Of a DNA stretch of 64,000 bases, positions 45,414 through 54,506 are shown piece by piece. Every line of letters starts with the position of its first letter. The stretch's first letter is position 1. Position numbers and translations under genes: made by a program. The stretch comes from JALJPB01 sp034111045 (GTDB lineage Bacteria; Pseudomonadota; Gammaproteobacteria; Enterobacterales; Alteromonadaceae): the NCBI GenBank assembly GCA_034111045.1, contig JAWUYA010000011.1, forward strand, positions 1 through 64,000, written 5' to 3'. The notes below the pieces were generated by a model. It saw only the letters and a list, made by a program, of their open reading frames with translations, had not been told where the DNA came from and searched no databases.

Positions 45414-46331
45414 ATGACAATCAGTTTTGCAGGTAAAGTGGCCATCGTTACAGGTGCAGGTAATGGTTTAGGGCGTTCACATGCGTTAGCTCTTGCTGAG
45501 CGTGGCGCTAAGGTAGTTGTTAATGATTTAGGTGGTGCGCGTGATGGTAGCGGTGCATCAAGTGAAGCTTCACAAGAAGTCGTGCGTTTAATTGAAAAAA
45601 TGGGCGGCCAAGCTATCAGCCATGGTGCCAATGTTGCTAATTTTGATGAAGTACAAGACATGGTTGAAAAAACCATGGCGAAGTGGGGACGTGTTGATAT
45701 TCTAATCAATAATGCCGGAATTTTACGTGATAAATCATTCAGTAAAATGTCATTAGATGATTTTAAACTCGTGATGGATGTGCATGTTATGGGCTCGGTT
45801 AACTGTACCAAAGCGGTATGGGAAATAATGCGTGAACAAAATTATGGCCGTATCGTCATGACAACGTCTTCAAGTGGCATGTACGGTAATTTTGGTCAGT
45901 CAAATTATGGCGCGGCTAAAATGGCAGTATTAGGGTTAATGAATACCTTAGTACTTGAAGGTGCAAAAAATAATATATATGTCAATGCCCTTGCCCCAAC
46001 GGCAGGCACTCGCATGACTGAAGACTTAATGCCAGAAGAAATAGTTAAAGCGTTTGCCCCAGAAGCTGTAACCGCAGGCATGCTTACTTTATGTGATGAC
46101 AATGCGCCTAATCGTTTTATTTTGTGTGCTGGTGCAGGGGGATATTCCAGTGCTAGTCTTGTTGAAACCGAAGGTTGCTTTATTCCTCAAACATCACAAA
46201 ACCCAGAAACAGTTCGTGAGCATTGGAACCAATTAACGGCTCAAGAAGGACAAAAAACATTAGTATCGGGTGCCAAACAAGGTGAAAAATTTGTGATGAA
46301 AGCCATGGCTTTTATGAAATCACAGCAATAA
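45414..46331 (+). CDS. HSD17B4/MFE-2-type (3R)-hydroxyacyl-CoA dehydrogenase (SDR)
   Basis: A 305-aa SDR with the hallmark of the dehydrogenase domain of peroxisomal multifunctional enzyme 2: TGAGNGLGRSHALALAERGA, then VVVNDLGGARDGSG, NNAGILRDKSFSKM, the serine at TTSSSGMYGN and YGAAK as the Y-x-x-x-K motif. It oxidises (3R)-hydroxyacyl-CoA to 3-ketoacyl-CoA with NAD. MaoC upstream and thiolase downstream complete one beta-oxidation turn on the R side. The usual SCP2 or second hydratase domain is absent. Start ATG after AGAAGGAAAT. Confidence 0.92.
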   Translation: MTISFAGKVAIVTGAGNGLGRSHALALAERGAKVVVNDLGGARDGSGASSEASQEVVRLIEKMGGQAISHGANVANFDEVQDMVEKTMAKWGRVDILINNAGILRDKSFSKMSLDDFKLVMDVHVMGSVNCTKAVWEIMREQNYGRIVMTTSSSGMYGNFGQSNYGAAKMAVLGLMNTLVLEGAKNNIYVNALAPTAGTRMTEDLMPEEIVKAFAPEAVTAGMLTLCDDNAPNRFILCAGAGGYSSASLVETEGCFIPQTSQNPETVREHWNQLTAQEGQKTLVSGAKQGEKFVMKAMAFMKSQQ

Positions 46332-46390
46332 TAGTTATGACCTATAAACGATAAGCATAATTAAAATTATTAAATAAATTAGGAATAGTC

Positions 46391-47572
46391 ATGAGAGAAG
46401 CCGTTATAGTATCAGCCGCCCGTACGCCCATTGGTAAAGCTTATCGAGGAGCATTTAATGACTTGTCAGCGCCTACTTTAGCTGCGGTGGCAGTTAAAGC
46501 TGCCGTAGAAAGAGCCGGTATTGACCCTAGTGAAATTGAAGATTGTATTTTTGGTGCCGCATTAACACAAGGTAACCAAGGCATGAACTTTGGGCGACAA
46601 GTCGCAATGGCTGCAGAATTACCGGTGTCAGTACCGGGTATGACCATTGACCGTCAATGTTCTTCTGGCTTAATGGCTATTGCCACTGCGGCCAATCATA
46701 TTGTTTGTGATGGCGCACAAGTTGTTGTTGCTGGAGGTTGTGATTCAATCAGCTTAGTGCAAAATGACAAAATGAATATGCACCGCGCGGTTGACCCAAG
46801 TGTGAAGGCTTATCGTCCAGCAACCTATATGCCGATGCTTGATACAGCTGAAGTGGTCGCCAAGCGTTATCAAATTTCTCGCCAACAACAAGATATTTAT
46901 GCATTAAAATCTCAACAACGCACTGCCGCTGCACAAGAGCAAGGTATGTTTGATGATGAAATTGTGCCAGTAACCTGTACTAAGTTAGTGATGGACAAAG
47001 CAACAGGTGAAATAACTAAAGAAGAAGTGACATTAGCTAAAGATGAAGGTAATCGTTCTTCAACAACATTAGCAGGTTTATCTGGTTTAAAAACCGTGCA
47101 AGAAAGTGGCACAATTACTGGTGGTAATGCGTCACAACTATCCGATGGTGCAGCAGCCGTTGTTGTTATGGAACGTGACCTTGCAAAACAACGAGGCCTT
47201 TCTCCTTTAGGTGTTTACCGCGGTATGGTAGTTGCGGGTTGTGAACCAGATGAAATGGGCATTGGTCCTATTTTCGCAATTCCCAAGTTACTGGAGAGAA
47301 ATGGCCTAACCATTGATGATATTGGTTTATGGGAAATCAATGAAGCTTTTGCTGTACAAGTACTTTATTGTGCAGAAAAACTCGGAATTTCTGAAGATAA
47401 ATTGAACGTCAATGGAGGAGCAATTTCTATTGGCCATCCTTATGGAATGAGCGGTGCTCGTATGGTGATGCACGCACTTATCGAAGGAAAACGTCGCAAT
47501 GTTAAATATGTTGTGATCAGTATGTGTATTGGCGGTGGTCAAGGTGCAGCAGGTTTATTTGAGGTGTTATAA
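46391..47572 (+). CDS. acetyl-CoA C-acyltransferase (thiolase)
   Basis: A 393-aa thiolase. The nucleophilic cysteine is in DRQCSSGLMAI (near residue 92), the histidine in NVNGGAISIGHPYGMSGARM, and the second cysteine in SMCIGGGQGAAGLFE. It starts REAVIVSAARTPIGKAYRG, as in degradative FadA/PhaA-like enzymes. It cleaves 3-ketoacyl-CoA with CoA to release acetyl-CoA or propionyl-CoA and ends the pathway formed with the MaoC and SDR genes. ATG 46391, AGGAAT upstream. Confidence 0.94.
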   Translation: MREAVIVSAARTPIGKAYRGAFNDLSAPTLAAVAVKAAVERAGIDPSEIEDCIFGAALTQGNQGMNFGRQVAMAAELPVSVPGMTIDRQCSSGLMAIATAANHIVCDGAQVVVAGGCDSISLVQNDKMNMHRAVDPSVKAYRPATYMPMLDTAEVVAKRYQISRQQQDIYALKSQQRTAAAQEQGMFDDEIVPVTCTKLVMDKATGEITKEEVTLAKDEGNRSSTTLAGLSGLKTVQESGTITGGNASQLSDGAAAVVVMERDLAKQRGLSPLGVYRGMVVAGCEPDEMGIGPIFAIPKLLERNGLTIDDIGLWEINEAFAVQVLYCAEKLGISEDKLNVNGGAISIGHPYGMSGARMVMHALIEGKRRNVKYVVISMCIGGGQGAAGLFEVL

Positions 47573-47608
47573 ATTTAAATTTTCATCCGGTAATAATTAA
47601 TAAAGTGT

Positions 47609-47624
47609 AAGCAGCTAGCTGCTT
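47609..47624. repeat. 16-bp perfect palindrome upstream of the acyl-CoA ligase gene
   Basis: AAGCAGCTAGCTGCTT is self-complementary over all 16 bases, in the 77-bp gap between thiolase and ligase genes, 26 bp before the GTG. It may be an operator or an mRNA hairpin. Confidence 0.4.
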
Positions 47625-47649
47625 TGACGCTAAAATAAAGGAAAGTACT

Positions 47650-49305
47650 GTGGAAAAAATTTGGCTTGAAAAAAGTTATCCGCCAGGTGTTGCTTTTGAA
47701 ATAGATGCGGATAAGTACAGCTCACTGGTCAATTTGTTTGATAAGTATACCGAGCTTTATCAAAATAATACCGCCTTCATTAATATGGGGACTAGCCTCA
47801 CTTATCAGGAGTTAGCAGTACAAGCTACTGCTTTTGCATCGTATTTACAGCAAGACTTAGGATTATTAAAAGGTGATAAATTTGCAATAATGATCCCCAA
47901 TATTTTGCAGTATCCTATTGCCTTATTTGGTGTACTTAAAGCGGGATTAACTGTAGTAAACATTAATCCACTTTACACTCCTCGTGAACTGCAACATCAA
48001 CTCAAAGACTCAGGGACGAAAGGCATACTCATTCTTGAAAATTTTGCTCATGTCCTTGAAAAAGTTATAGATAAAACTGATGTGAAACATGTTATTACGA
48101 CCGGGGTAGGTGACAGGTTAGCTAAATTAAAAGGCACATTAATTAACGGTGTCCTCAAATATGTTAAAAAACAGGTGCCAGCTTATAACATCGCTAATGC
48201 CATTAAGTTTAATCAAGTATTAGCCAAAGGCAGTAAACTAACGTTTAATCCGGTACAAGTAACGGGGCAAGATCTCGCCTTCTTACAATATACCGGAGGT
48301 ACAACCGGACCTGCCAAAGGCGTGATGCTAACACATCGAAACATGGTCGCTAATCTTGTCCAATCTAATGAAATGACCAGACACGTATTTGAAGCAGGTA
48401 AAGAGATCATGATAACAGCACTGCCGCTATATCATGTTTATGCGTTAACCTCTAACTGTTTGTGTTTTATGGCTTATGGTGGGGTCAATCTACTCATAAC
48501 AAATCCTCGCGATATGCCTGGTTTTGTTAAAGAATTAGCTAAATATCCTTTTACTGCAATAACCGGTGTTAACACTTTATTTAATGCCTTACTTCATACG
48601 CCAGGTTTTGAAAAGCTTGACTTTAGCGCTTTAAAACTAGGTTTTGCCGGTGGAATGTCAGTACAACGTCCCGTTGCCGAGCTTTGGGAAAAAGTGACAG
48701 GGGTTCGTTTGTTGGAAGGTTATGGCTTAACTGAATGTGCGCCTATGGTGACGATGAATCCTTATAATCAAGAAAGTTATGATGGCACCATAGGTGTGCC
48801 TGCATCATCGACAGACATTCGTTTGCTCAATGATGATGGTGAGGAAGTGGCAATCGGAGAGCCGGGTGAAATGTGGGTAAAAGGCCCACAGGTTATGAAA
48901 GGATATTATAATCGTCAAGAGGCCACTGACGAAGTACTCATAGACGATTGGTTAGCAACAGGTGATATTGCTACGATGGACGAAAAGGGACTTTTTAGAA
49001 TCGTAGACCGTAAAAAAGACATGATCATTGTCTCAGGTTTTAATGTGTTCCCCAATGAAATTGAAGAAGTACTCGTCACTCATGAAGGTATATTAGAAGC
49101 CGCTGCAGTAGCTGCACCGAGTGATGTGACCGGTGAAATGGTTAAAGTCTTTATTGTTCGTAAAAACCCTGATCTAGTAGAACAAGACATCTTTGATCAC
49201 TGTCGCCAGTTACTGACTAACTACAAACGACCCAAAGTTGTTGTTTTCTTAGATGAATTGCCCAAAACCAATGTCGGTAAAGTGTTGCGAAAAGAACTTC
49301 GCTAG
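47650..49305 (+). CDS. long-chain fatty acid--CoA ligase (FadD-like)
   Basis: A 551-aa adenylate-forming enzyme. The P-loop is YTGGTTGPAKGVMLTHRN, A5 is GYGLTECAP, A7/A8 are WLATGDIA and FRIVDRKKDMIIVSGFNVFPNEIE, and the C-terminal lysine lies in LPKTNVGKVLRKELR. Length and sequence fit FadD (E. coli 561 aa). The start is GTG 47650 with AAGGAAAG 5 nt upstream; the residues MEKIWLEKSYPPGV match the usual FadD beginning. It supplies CoA thioesters to the surrounding pathway. Whether the substrate is a plain fatty acid or a hydroxy/keto acid cannot be told from sequence. Confidence 0.93.
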   Translation: MEKIWLEKSYPPGVAFEIDADKYSSLVNLFDKYTELYQNNTAFINMGTSLTYQELAVQATAFASYLQQDLGLLKGDKFAIMIPNILQYPIALFGVLKAGLTVVNINPLYTPRELQHQLKDSGTKGILILENFAHVLEKVIDKTDVKHVITTGVGDRLAKLKGTLINGVLKYVKKQVPAYNIANAIKFNQVLAKGSKLTFNPVQVTGQDLAFLQYTGGTTGPAKGVMLTHRNMVANLVQSNEMTRHVFEAGKEIMITALPLYHVYALTSNCLCFMAYGGVNLLITNPRDMPGFVKELAKYPFTAITGVNTLFNALLHTPGFEKLDFSALKLGFAGGMSVQRPVAELWEKVTGVRLLEGYGLTECAPMVTMNPYNQESYDGTIGVPASSTDIRLLNDDGEEVAIGEPGEMWVKGPQVMKGYYNRQEATDEVLIDDWLATGDIATMDEKGLFRIVDRKKDMIIVSGFNVFPNEIEEVLVTHEGILEAAAVAAPSDVTGEMVKVFIVRKNPDLVEQDIFDHCRQLLTNYKRPKVVVFLDELPKTNVGKVLRKELR

Positions 49306-49368
49306 AGAACGGTTACTGTGCCTATAAATACCAACCACCGCCAATAATTAGGATTGTATAAATAAAAA

Positions 49369-50427
49369 ATGTTAGAGATTTACGCAGGAGACACCGCTTT
49401 AAAAACCATCAGAGACCATGGGTTTTCGCCTGATCTCTTTCGCACCTTTTTGGGCGCCAGTGGCGGCCCAAAATGGTTTGTTTTGTATGGATTAGATAAA
49501 TGTCTCTTTGGCGATTTTTTTAAGGATAAACAACTGCCATTAAATTTAATCGGTTCAAGTGCAGGGGCATTTAGAACCGCATGTTTCGCCCAGAATGATC
49601 CCGTAGCAGCGATAGAGAGATTAGCAAAAAACTATAGTGAAACGGTTTATTCTAATGATGCCACTCCCCATGAGATAACAACTAAAGCAAGAGCCTTGTT
49701 AGACACTGTCTTTGGTGTTTCAGGTGCAACAGAAATAATGAACAATGAAATATTCAAAGCCCACTTTATAGTCGCTAAATGTAATGGTTTTGTCGCCTCT
49801 GAAAATAAACTGATTCAAGGTGTTGGTTTGTTGATGAGCTTACTAAGAAATACGGTTAGCCGTTCGTTAATAAAAAGCCAATATGAACGTTTTGTTTTTC
49901 AACATAAAGCAAGTCAATTAAGCCTACATGATCCTGATAATATATTAACAACCCGTTTAGCTTTCTCTGACAATAATATTAAACAGGCATTGCTTGCCTC
50001 CGGTGCTATACCTATGGTGATGCAAGGTATAAAGGATATTGCTGATTGCCCAAAAGGTATGTATCGAGACGGCGGGATTGTTGATTATCACTTTGATTTT
50101 GAAATTAAAAATGATGGACTAACCCTATATCCCCACTTTGGTTCAACGCTCAAAGCCGGTTGGTTTGATAAAAAACTGTCGAGAAATGTGCGAGCTAAAC
50201 ATTACGATAAAACGGTACTCGTTTGTCCGTCTCAACAATTTATTGATTCACTCCCTTATGGAAAAATTCCAGACAGAACTGATTTCACCACCATGACACC
50301 CCAACAAAGACTTGTGTATTGGCAACAAGTTTTTGTAAAAAGTGAGCAGTTAGCAGAAGAATTCTCCGAGTTTTATCAAAACCAAGATATTAATAAAATA
50401 CAAAATATTAACTCATTATGGGCCTAG
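49369..50427 (+). CDS. patatin-like phospholipase family protein
   Basis: A 352-aa protein with the patatin dyad: nucleophile serine in GSSAGAFR (near residue 65) and aspartate in YRDGGIVDYHF (near 231). The N-terminal GASGGPKWFVLYGLD is the glycine-rich oxyanion loop. No signal peptide is present, so it is a cytoplasmic acyl hydrolase, releasing fatty acids from phospholipid or neutral lipid. Located after the acyl-CoA ligase, it could provide the fatty acids the ligase activates. ATG 49369. Confidence 0.85.
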   Translation: MLEIYAGDTALKTIRDHGFSPDLFRTFLGASGGPKWFVLYGLDKCLFGDFFKDKQLPLNLIGSSAGAFRTACFAQNDPVAAIERLAKNYSETVYSNDATPHEITTKARALLDTVFGVSGATEIMNNEIFKAHFIVAKCNGFVASENKLIQGVGLLMSLLRNTVSRSLIKSQYERFVFQHKASQLSLHDPDNILTTRLAFSDNNIKQALLASGAIPMVMQGIKDIADCPKGMYRDGGIVDYHFDFEIKNDGLTLYPHFGSTLKAGWFDKKLSRNVRAKHYDKTVLVCPSQQFIDSLPYGKIPDRTDFTTMTPQQRLVYWQQVFVKSEQLAEEFSEFYQNQDINKIQNINSLWA

Positions 50428-50508
50428 AATTATTAACGATAATACACAAATAGAAAGACAAAACTGGTCATTAAAAACACTTACAATTATAAATAATAGA
50501 GAAAGAAC

Positions 50509-51507
50509 ATGACATCTTATACTGCAATAAATTTAATCGCTCGTCCATCTGGTGGCCCTGTTGGTCCAGAATTATTTGAAGTCGTGCAAAAAGAAATGCC
50601 GATCGTAGGCGAAGGACAATTTTTAGTCAAACAAAACCATATGTCACTTGACCCAGCGATGTTTGGTTGGATGAGCCCTGATACTGAAAGTTACATACCC
50701 CCCGTTGAATTAGGCACCGTTATGCGTAGTTCAGGTGTTGGCGAAATCACCGAAAGTAATCATCCCGATTTTAGTGTCGGTGACCGTGTTATGGGGATGA
50801 TGGGTTGGCAAGAGTACTTTTTAACTGATGGTGTCGGCCTAAATAAAGTCACAGCGCCATTACCAGATGAAGCCATTTTATCGGTGTTTGCTTTACCTGG
50901 TTTAACCGCAACTCAAGGACTTTACAGTATAGGTAAACCACAAAAAGGTGAAACCATAGTCGTCTCTGGTGCTGCAGGCTCTGTTGGTTCGATTGTTGGT
51001 CAATTGGCTAAGGCTGATGGTTTAACTGTTATTGGTATTGTCGGTAGTGATGAAAAAGCAGACTGGATTGTTAACGACTTAGGTTTTGATGGCGCTATTA
51101 ATTATAAAACCGATGATTTAGCCTCTAAATTAGCTGAATTAACACCACTAGGTATTGATGTTTATTTTGAAAATACTGGCGGTCCAATACAACATCATGT
51201 TTTTGCCCGAATGAACGCTCATGGCCGTATTGCGGTATGTGGTTTAATTGCGGATTATCCAAAGGCAACACCAGATTTAGCCCCTAATTGGATCCCAATT
51301 ATAAAAAAACGCTTAACTATACAAGGTTTTACCATGCCAGATCATTTTGCTGAAGTGCCAGCACTTTTAGCCAAACTGAGCCCTTATGTCATGAAAGGAC
51401 AAATTAAGCATCGTGCCCATGTTTTAAACGGACTTGAATCAGCAATGACAGGTCTAAACTTGTTTTTTACTGGGCAAAACAAAGGCAAGTTAATCGTCAA
51501 ACTATAA
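50509..51507 (+). CDS. NADP-dependent MDR oxidoreductase (CurA/leukotriene B4 dehydrogenase-like)
   Basis: A 332-aa medium-chain reductase without the zinc ligands of alcohol dehydrogenases. Features are LIARPSGGPVGPELFEV at the start, FALPGLTATQGLYSIG, the nucleotide loop GAAGSVGSIVGQLAK and YFENTGGPIQHHVF. This is the prostaglandin reductase/CurA group, which reduces C=C bonds of enones such as 15-keto-prostaglandins and curcumin with NADPH. In the cluster it could reduce an unsaturated ketone intermediate. ATG at 50509 after AGAGAAAGAAC. Confidence 0.9.
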   Translation: MTSYTAINLIARPSGGPVGPELFEVVQKEMPIVGEGQFLVKQNHMSLDPAMFGWMSPDTESYIPPVELGTVMRSSGVGEITESNHPDFSVGDRVMGMMGWQEYFLTDGVGLNKVTAPLPDEAILSVFALPGLTATQGLYSIGKPQKGETIVVSGAAGSVGSIVGQLAKADGLTVIGIVGSDEKADWIVNDLGFDGAINYKTDDLASKLAELTPLGIDVYFENTGGPIQHHVFARMNAHGRIAVCGLIADYPKATPDLAPNWIPIIKKRLTIQGFTMPDHFAEVPALLAKLSPYVMKGQIKHRAHVLNGLESAMTGLNLFFTGQNKGKLIVKL

Positions 51508-51606
51508 GTGTGTTAGTCGATTAAATTTTAACCATACTATCAATGTGAACCGCTACAATTTGCCAATAGCGTTCTCGGTTTAGCAGCGATTGAAAAGGAA
51601 ATTAAT

Positions 51607-52281
51607 ATGAATATGTTCCATAAATGTGAAAGTAAATTGATGACTATAATGATGCTGTTTTGTCTGACGTCATTATCAGCCAGTGCTGAAACAATTGAAG
51701 GCACTGCAAAGACAGAGGCTGTTAGTCAAACAGTCACTGAAATAAGCGTTGTCGATATCGATGAGACAAGCTTTAGTTGTATCAGAGATATGACGCCAGT
51801 ACGACATTTTTATGTTGATAACCTATTGGGTGATATTGACAGTACTTTAGCTGTTGCCAATGCACCTAAAGGGAAAAAATACCCAGCAGGCTCGGTGGTA
51901 CAACTTGTGCCGAACGAAGTCATGGTCAAACGTGAGGCCGGCACATTTCCTGCGACGGGCGATTGGGAGTTTTTTGAATTAGATACCAATAAACAAGGGA
52001 CGACAATTGTCAAACGAGGTTTTGTTGATGTCATTAACCGTTTTGAAGGTAACTGTTTTACCTGTCATCTACCAGCAGCAGAGCAGTGGGACTTTATCTG
52101 TGAATCTGACCATGGTTGCGACCCTATTCCAATCGACCATAGTATGACAGGGGCTCTTCAACGTTCAGACCCTCGTTGTGGTGATGCGGTACCTGAAGAC
52201 GGAGACACTATGGCTCTTTTTAAACTTAACGCCATGGTGCGCATAGGTTTAACTAAAAAATGGTTTGAAGACCTTTTTTAA
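51607..52281 (+). CDS. secreted protein with one c-type heme motif, cytochrome P460-like
   Basis: A 224-aa exported protein. Signal peptide about 1-27 (cleavage after SASA). A single C150-F-T-C-H154 motif marks covalent heme c attachment in the periplasm. The preceding YPAGSVVQLVPNEVMVKREAG and WEFFELDTNKQG segments recall cytochrome P460/cytochrome c' beta proteins, but similarity is weak from reading alone. Two more cysteine pairs (CESDHGC and a late CGD) could form disulfides. Function unknown. It lies between an MDR reductase and a cytoplasmic molybdoenzyme and may be co-transcribed with them. Confidence 0.6.
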   Translation: MNMFHKCESKLMTIMMLFCLTSLSASAETIEGTAKTEAVSQTVTEISVVDIDETSFSCIRDMTPVRHFYVDNLLGDIDSTLAVANAPKGKKYPAGSVVQLVPNEVMVKREAGTFPATGDWEFFELDTNKQGTTIVKRGFVDVINRFEGNCFTCHLPAAEQWDFICESDHGCDPIPIDHSMTGALQRSDPRCGDAVPEDGDTMALFKLNAMVRIGLTKKWFEDLF

Positions 52282-52340
52282 TACCTATTCAGAACGGCAC
52301 TAAGTTCTATTGATATTTCATTTACCAAGTTGACAAAAAT

Positions 52341-54455
52341 ATGAGCGAAATTAAAACACATTATCGAAACTGTAATATTTGTGAAGCCATGTGTGGCTTG
52401 GAAATTAAATATCAAGACAAAAAAATAATATCAATCAAGGGAGACCAAAAAGACCCGTTCAGTAAAGGTTATAATTGTCCTAAAGCATTAGCATTGGAAG
52501 ACTTTTATACCGATAAAGACCGGTTGAAAACGCCAATCAGGCGAACCGCTAACGGTTGGGAAGATATTTCATGGGAGGAAGCCTTTACTGAAATAGTTGA
52601 AAAACTTAAAGGTATTCAGCACCAGCATGGAAAAAATTCATTAGCTGTTTATTTGGGTAACCCTAACGCGCATAACCTTGGTAATGCATTGCTATTGAAG
52701 CCTTTTATGAAGTCATTAGGCACTATCAACCGCTTTAGTTCAGCCTCTACTGATCAAATGCCACATCATGTGGCGTCTAACTTTATGTTTGGTGAGGGTA
52801 TGTTAATTCCGGTGCCTGATATAGATCGAACCGATTTTATGTTAATTATTGGTGCTAACCCTGTGGTTTCAAATGGTAGCATGATGACAGCTCCCAACGT
52901 ACTTGGTCGCATGAAAGCCATTCAAAAGCGTGGTGGCAAAATTGTGGTCGTTGACCCACGACGAACACGTACCGCTAAAATTGCCGATCAGCATTTATTT
53001 ATTCGCCCTGAAAAAGATGCGCTGTTACTTTTTGCTATTATTGATTGTGTATTTGCTAGCAACAAGATTAATTTACGTCATCTAGAGAATATGGTTGAAG
53101 GCCTTGATGATTTAGAAAAGCTTGTGAAATCATATTCGCCAGAAGCTGTGTCGGAATTTGTTGGTATTGATGCAACCACTATACGTACCTTAGCTGATGA
53201 CATGATGGCCGCAGATTCTGCTGTTTGTTATAGCCGTATGGGCGCTTCTACGCAAACATTTGGTGGTTTGTGCCTATGGCTAACCAATGTCCTTAATATT
53301 ATTACCGGTAACTTTGACCGCCCTGGTGGTGCTATGTTTCCGCAACCTGCTTTTGATTTATTGAGAAATCATAAAAGAGGTCACAAAACATCTTTTGGTC
53401 AACATGCGACTCGAGTGAGAAAGTTACCGTTTTTTAATGGTGAATTTCCTGTGGCCGCCTTAGCAGAAGAAATACAAACGGAAGGTGAAGGGCAAATAAA
53501 AGCCTTGATCACAGTTGCCGGTAATCCTGTGCTGTCAACCCCGAGTGGTCATAAATTAGCCCAAGCCTTTGATGGCTTAGACTACATGGTTTGTGTTGAT
53601 ATTTATTTAAATGAAACCACTAAGCACGCTAACATTATTTTGCCCGGCACCACAGGCGTTGAAAATTCACATTTTGATATTTTCTTTAATTCATTTTCAG
53701 TGAGAAATACCGTCAAGTACTCGCCGCCACTCTTTGAAAAAGAACAACAACAACGCAGTGATTGGCAAATATTAACAGAAATATCGGCACGAATGACCGA
53801 TAGACCTTTTGACCCTCAGATGCAAAAAACAACGCCAGAGATGGTGCTGGATATGGAATTAAAAAGTGGCCCCTATGGCAAAGATGGCATGAGTCTGCAA
53901 AAACTTATTGATAACCCTCATGGCATTGATATTGGGCCATTAATGCCCTGTATAGAAGAGCGTATAAAAACGGCAGAAGGCAAAGTATATTTACTGCCGA
54001 AATTATATCTAGATGATTTACCGCGCTTAGATGCCTTAATGGCAAAACCTGCCAGTGATAAAAGTTACCCGTTTGAGTTAATTGGTCGTCGATTAGTAAA
54101 AAGTCATAATACCTGGACACAAAATTCTGAACGATTAGTGAAAGGTAAAAATCCTTGTACCTTAGAAATTCATCCTGAAGATGCGACAAAACTTGGCATC
54201 ACTAAAGGTCAGCTAGTAACGGTAAGTTCAATTGTTGGTGAAATTAACATTGAAGCGGTGATCACTGACGATATTCAGCAAGGGGTTGTTAGCATGCCTC
54301 AAGGCTGGGGACACAATCAAAAAGGCACTGAAATGTCAGTCGCCTCTAAACAGCCCGGTGTGAGTATTAATGATTTAACCGATGCCAATAGAGTCGATAC
54401 CTTAACCGGTAATGCGGCATTTAATGGTACGCCTGTTGCCATAAAAAGAGCTTAA
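52341..54455 (+). CDS. molybdopterin-dependent oxidoreductase with N-terminal [4Fe-4S] site
   Basis: A 704-aa enzyme of the DMSO reductase superfamily. C11, C14, C18 and C46 ligate a [4Fe-4S] cluster, with K48 the conserved electron-transfer lysine. Molybdopterin-binding segments include GANPVVSNGSMMTAP, VVDPRRTRTA, ITGNFDRPGGAMF and the C-terminal beta-barrel VTVSSIVGEINIEAV. No Tat signal precedes the cluster, so it is cytoplasmic. The residue at the usual Mo ligand position appears to fall in FSSASTDQMP (serine rather than cysteine), which would resemble DMSO reductases; this assignment is tentative. The substrate is unknown. Related genes occur beside acyl-CoA catabolic genes in other bacteria. 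Confidence 0.82.
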   Translation: MSEIKTHYRNCNICEAMCGLEIKYQDKKIISIKGDQKDPFSKGYNCPKALALEDFYTDKDRLKTPIRRTANGWEDISWEEAFTEIVEKLKGIQHQHGKNSLAVYLGNPNAHNLGNALLLKPFMKSLGTINRFSSASTDQMPHHVASNFMFGEGMLIPVPDIDRTDFMLIIGANPVVSNGSMMTAPNVLGRMKAIQKRGGKIVVVDPRRTRTAKIADQHLFIRPEKDALLLFAIIDCVFASNKINLRHLENMVEGLDDLEKLVKSYSPEAVSEFVGIDATTIRTLADDMMAADSAVCYSRMGASTQTFGGLCLWLTNVLNIITGNFDRPGGAMFPQPAFDLLRNHKRGHKTSFGQHATRVRKLPFFNGEFPVAALAEEIQTEGEGQIKALITVAGNPVLSTPSGHKLAQAFDGLDYMVCVDIYLNETTKHANIILPGTTGVENSHFDIFFNSFSVRNTVKYSPPLFEKEQQQRSDWQILTEISARMTDRPFDPQMQKTTPEMVLDMELKSGPYGKDGMSLQKLIDNPHGIDIGPLMPCIEERIKTAEGKVYLLPKLYLDDLPRLDALMAKPASDKSYPFELIGRRLVKSHNTWTQNSERLVKGKNPCTLEIHPEDATKLGITKGQLVTVSSIVGEINIEAVITDDIQQGVVSMPQGWGHNQKGTEMSVASKQPGVSINDLTDANRVDTLTGNAAFNGTPVAIKRA

Positions 54456-54506
54456 GCGAGTGGTTTAAGCCTTATCATTTAAAAGAACTGAAGTAGAGTA
54501 GAGTCG

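Noticed and set aside
52341..54455. Assimilatory or periplasmic nitrate reductase
   Set aside because: No Tat signal, no nitrite reductase, transporter or nap/nar partners, and the surroundings are lipid catabolism.
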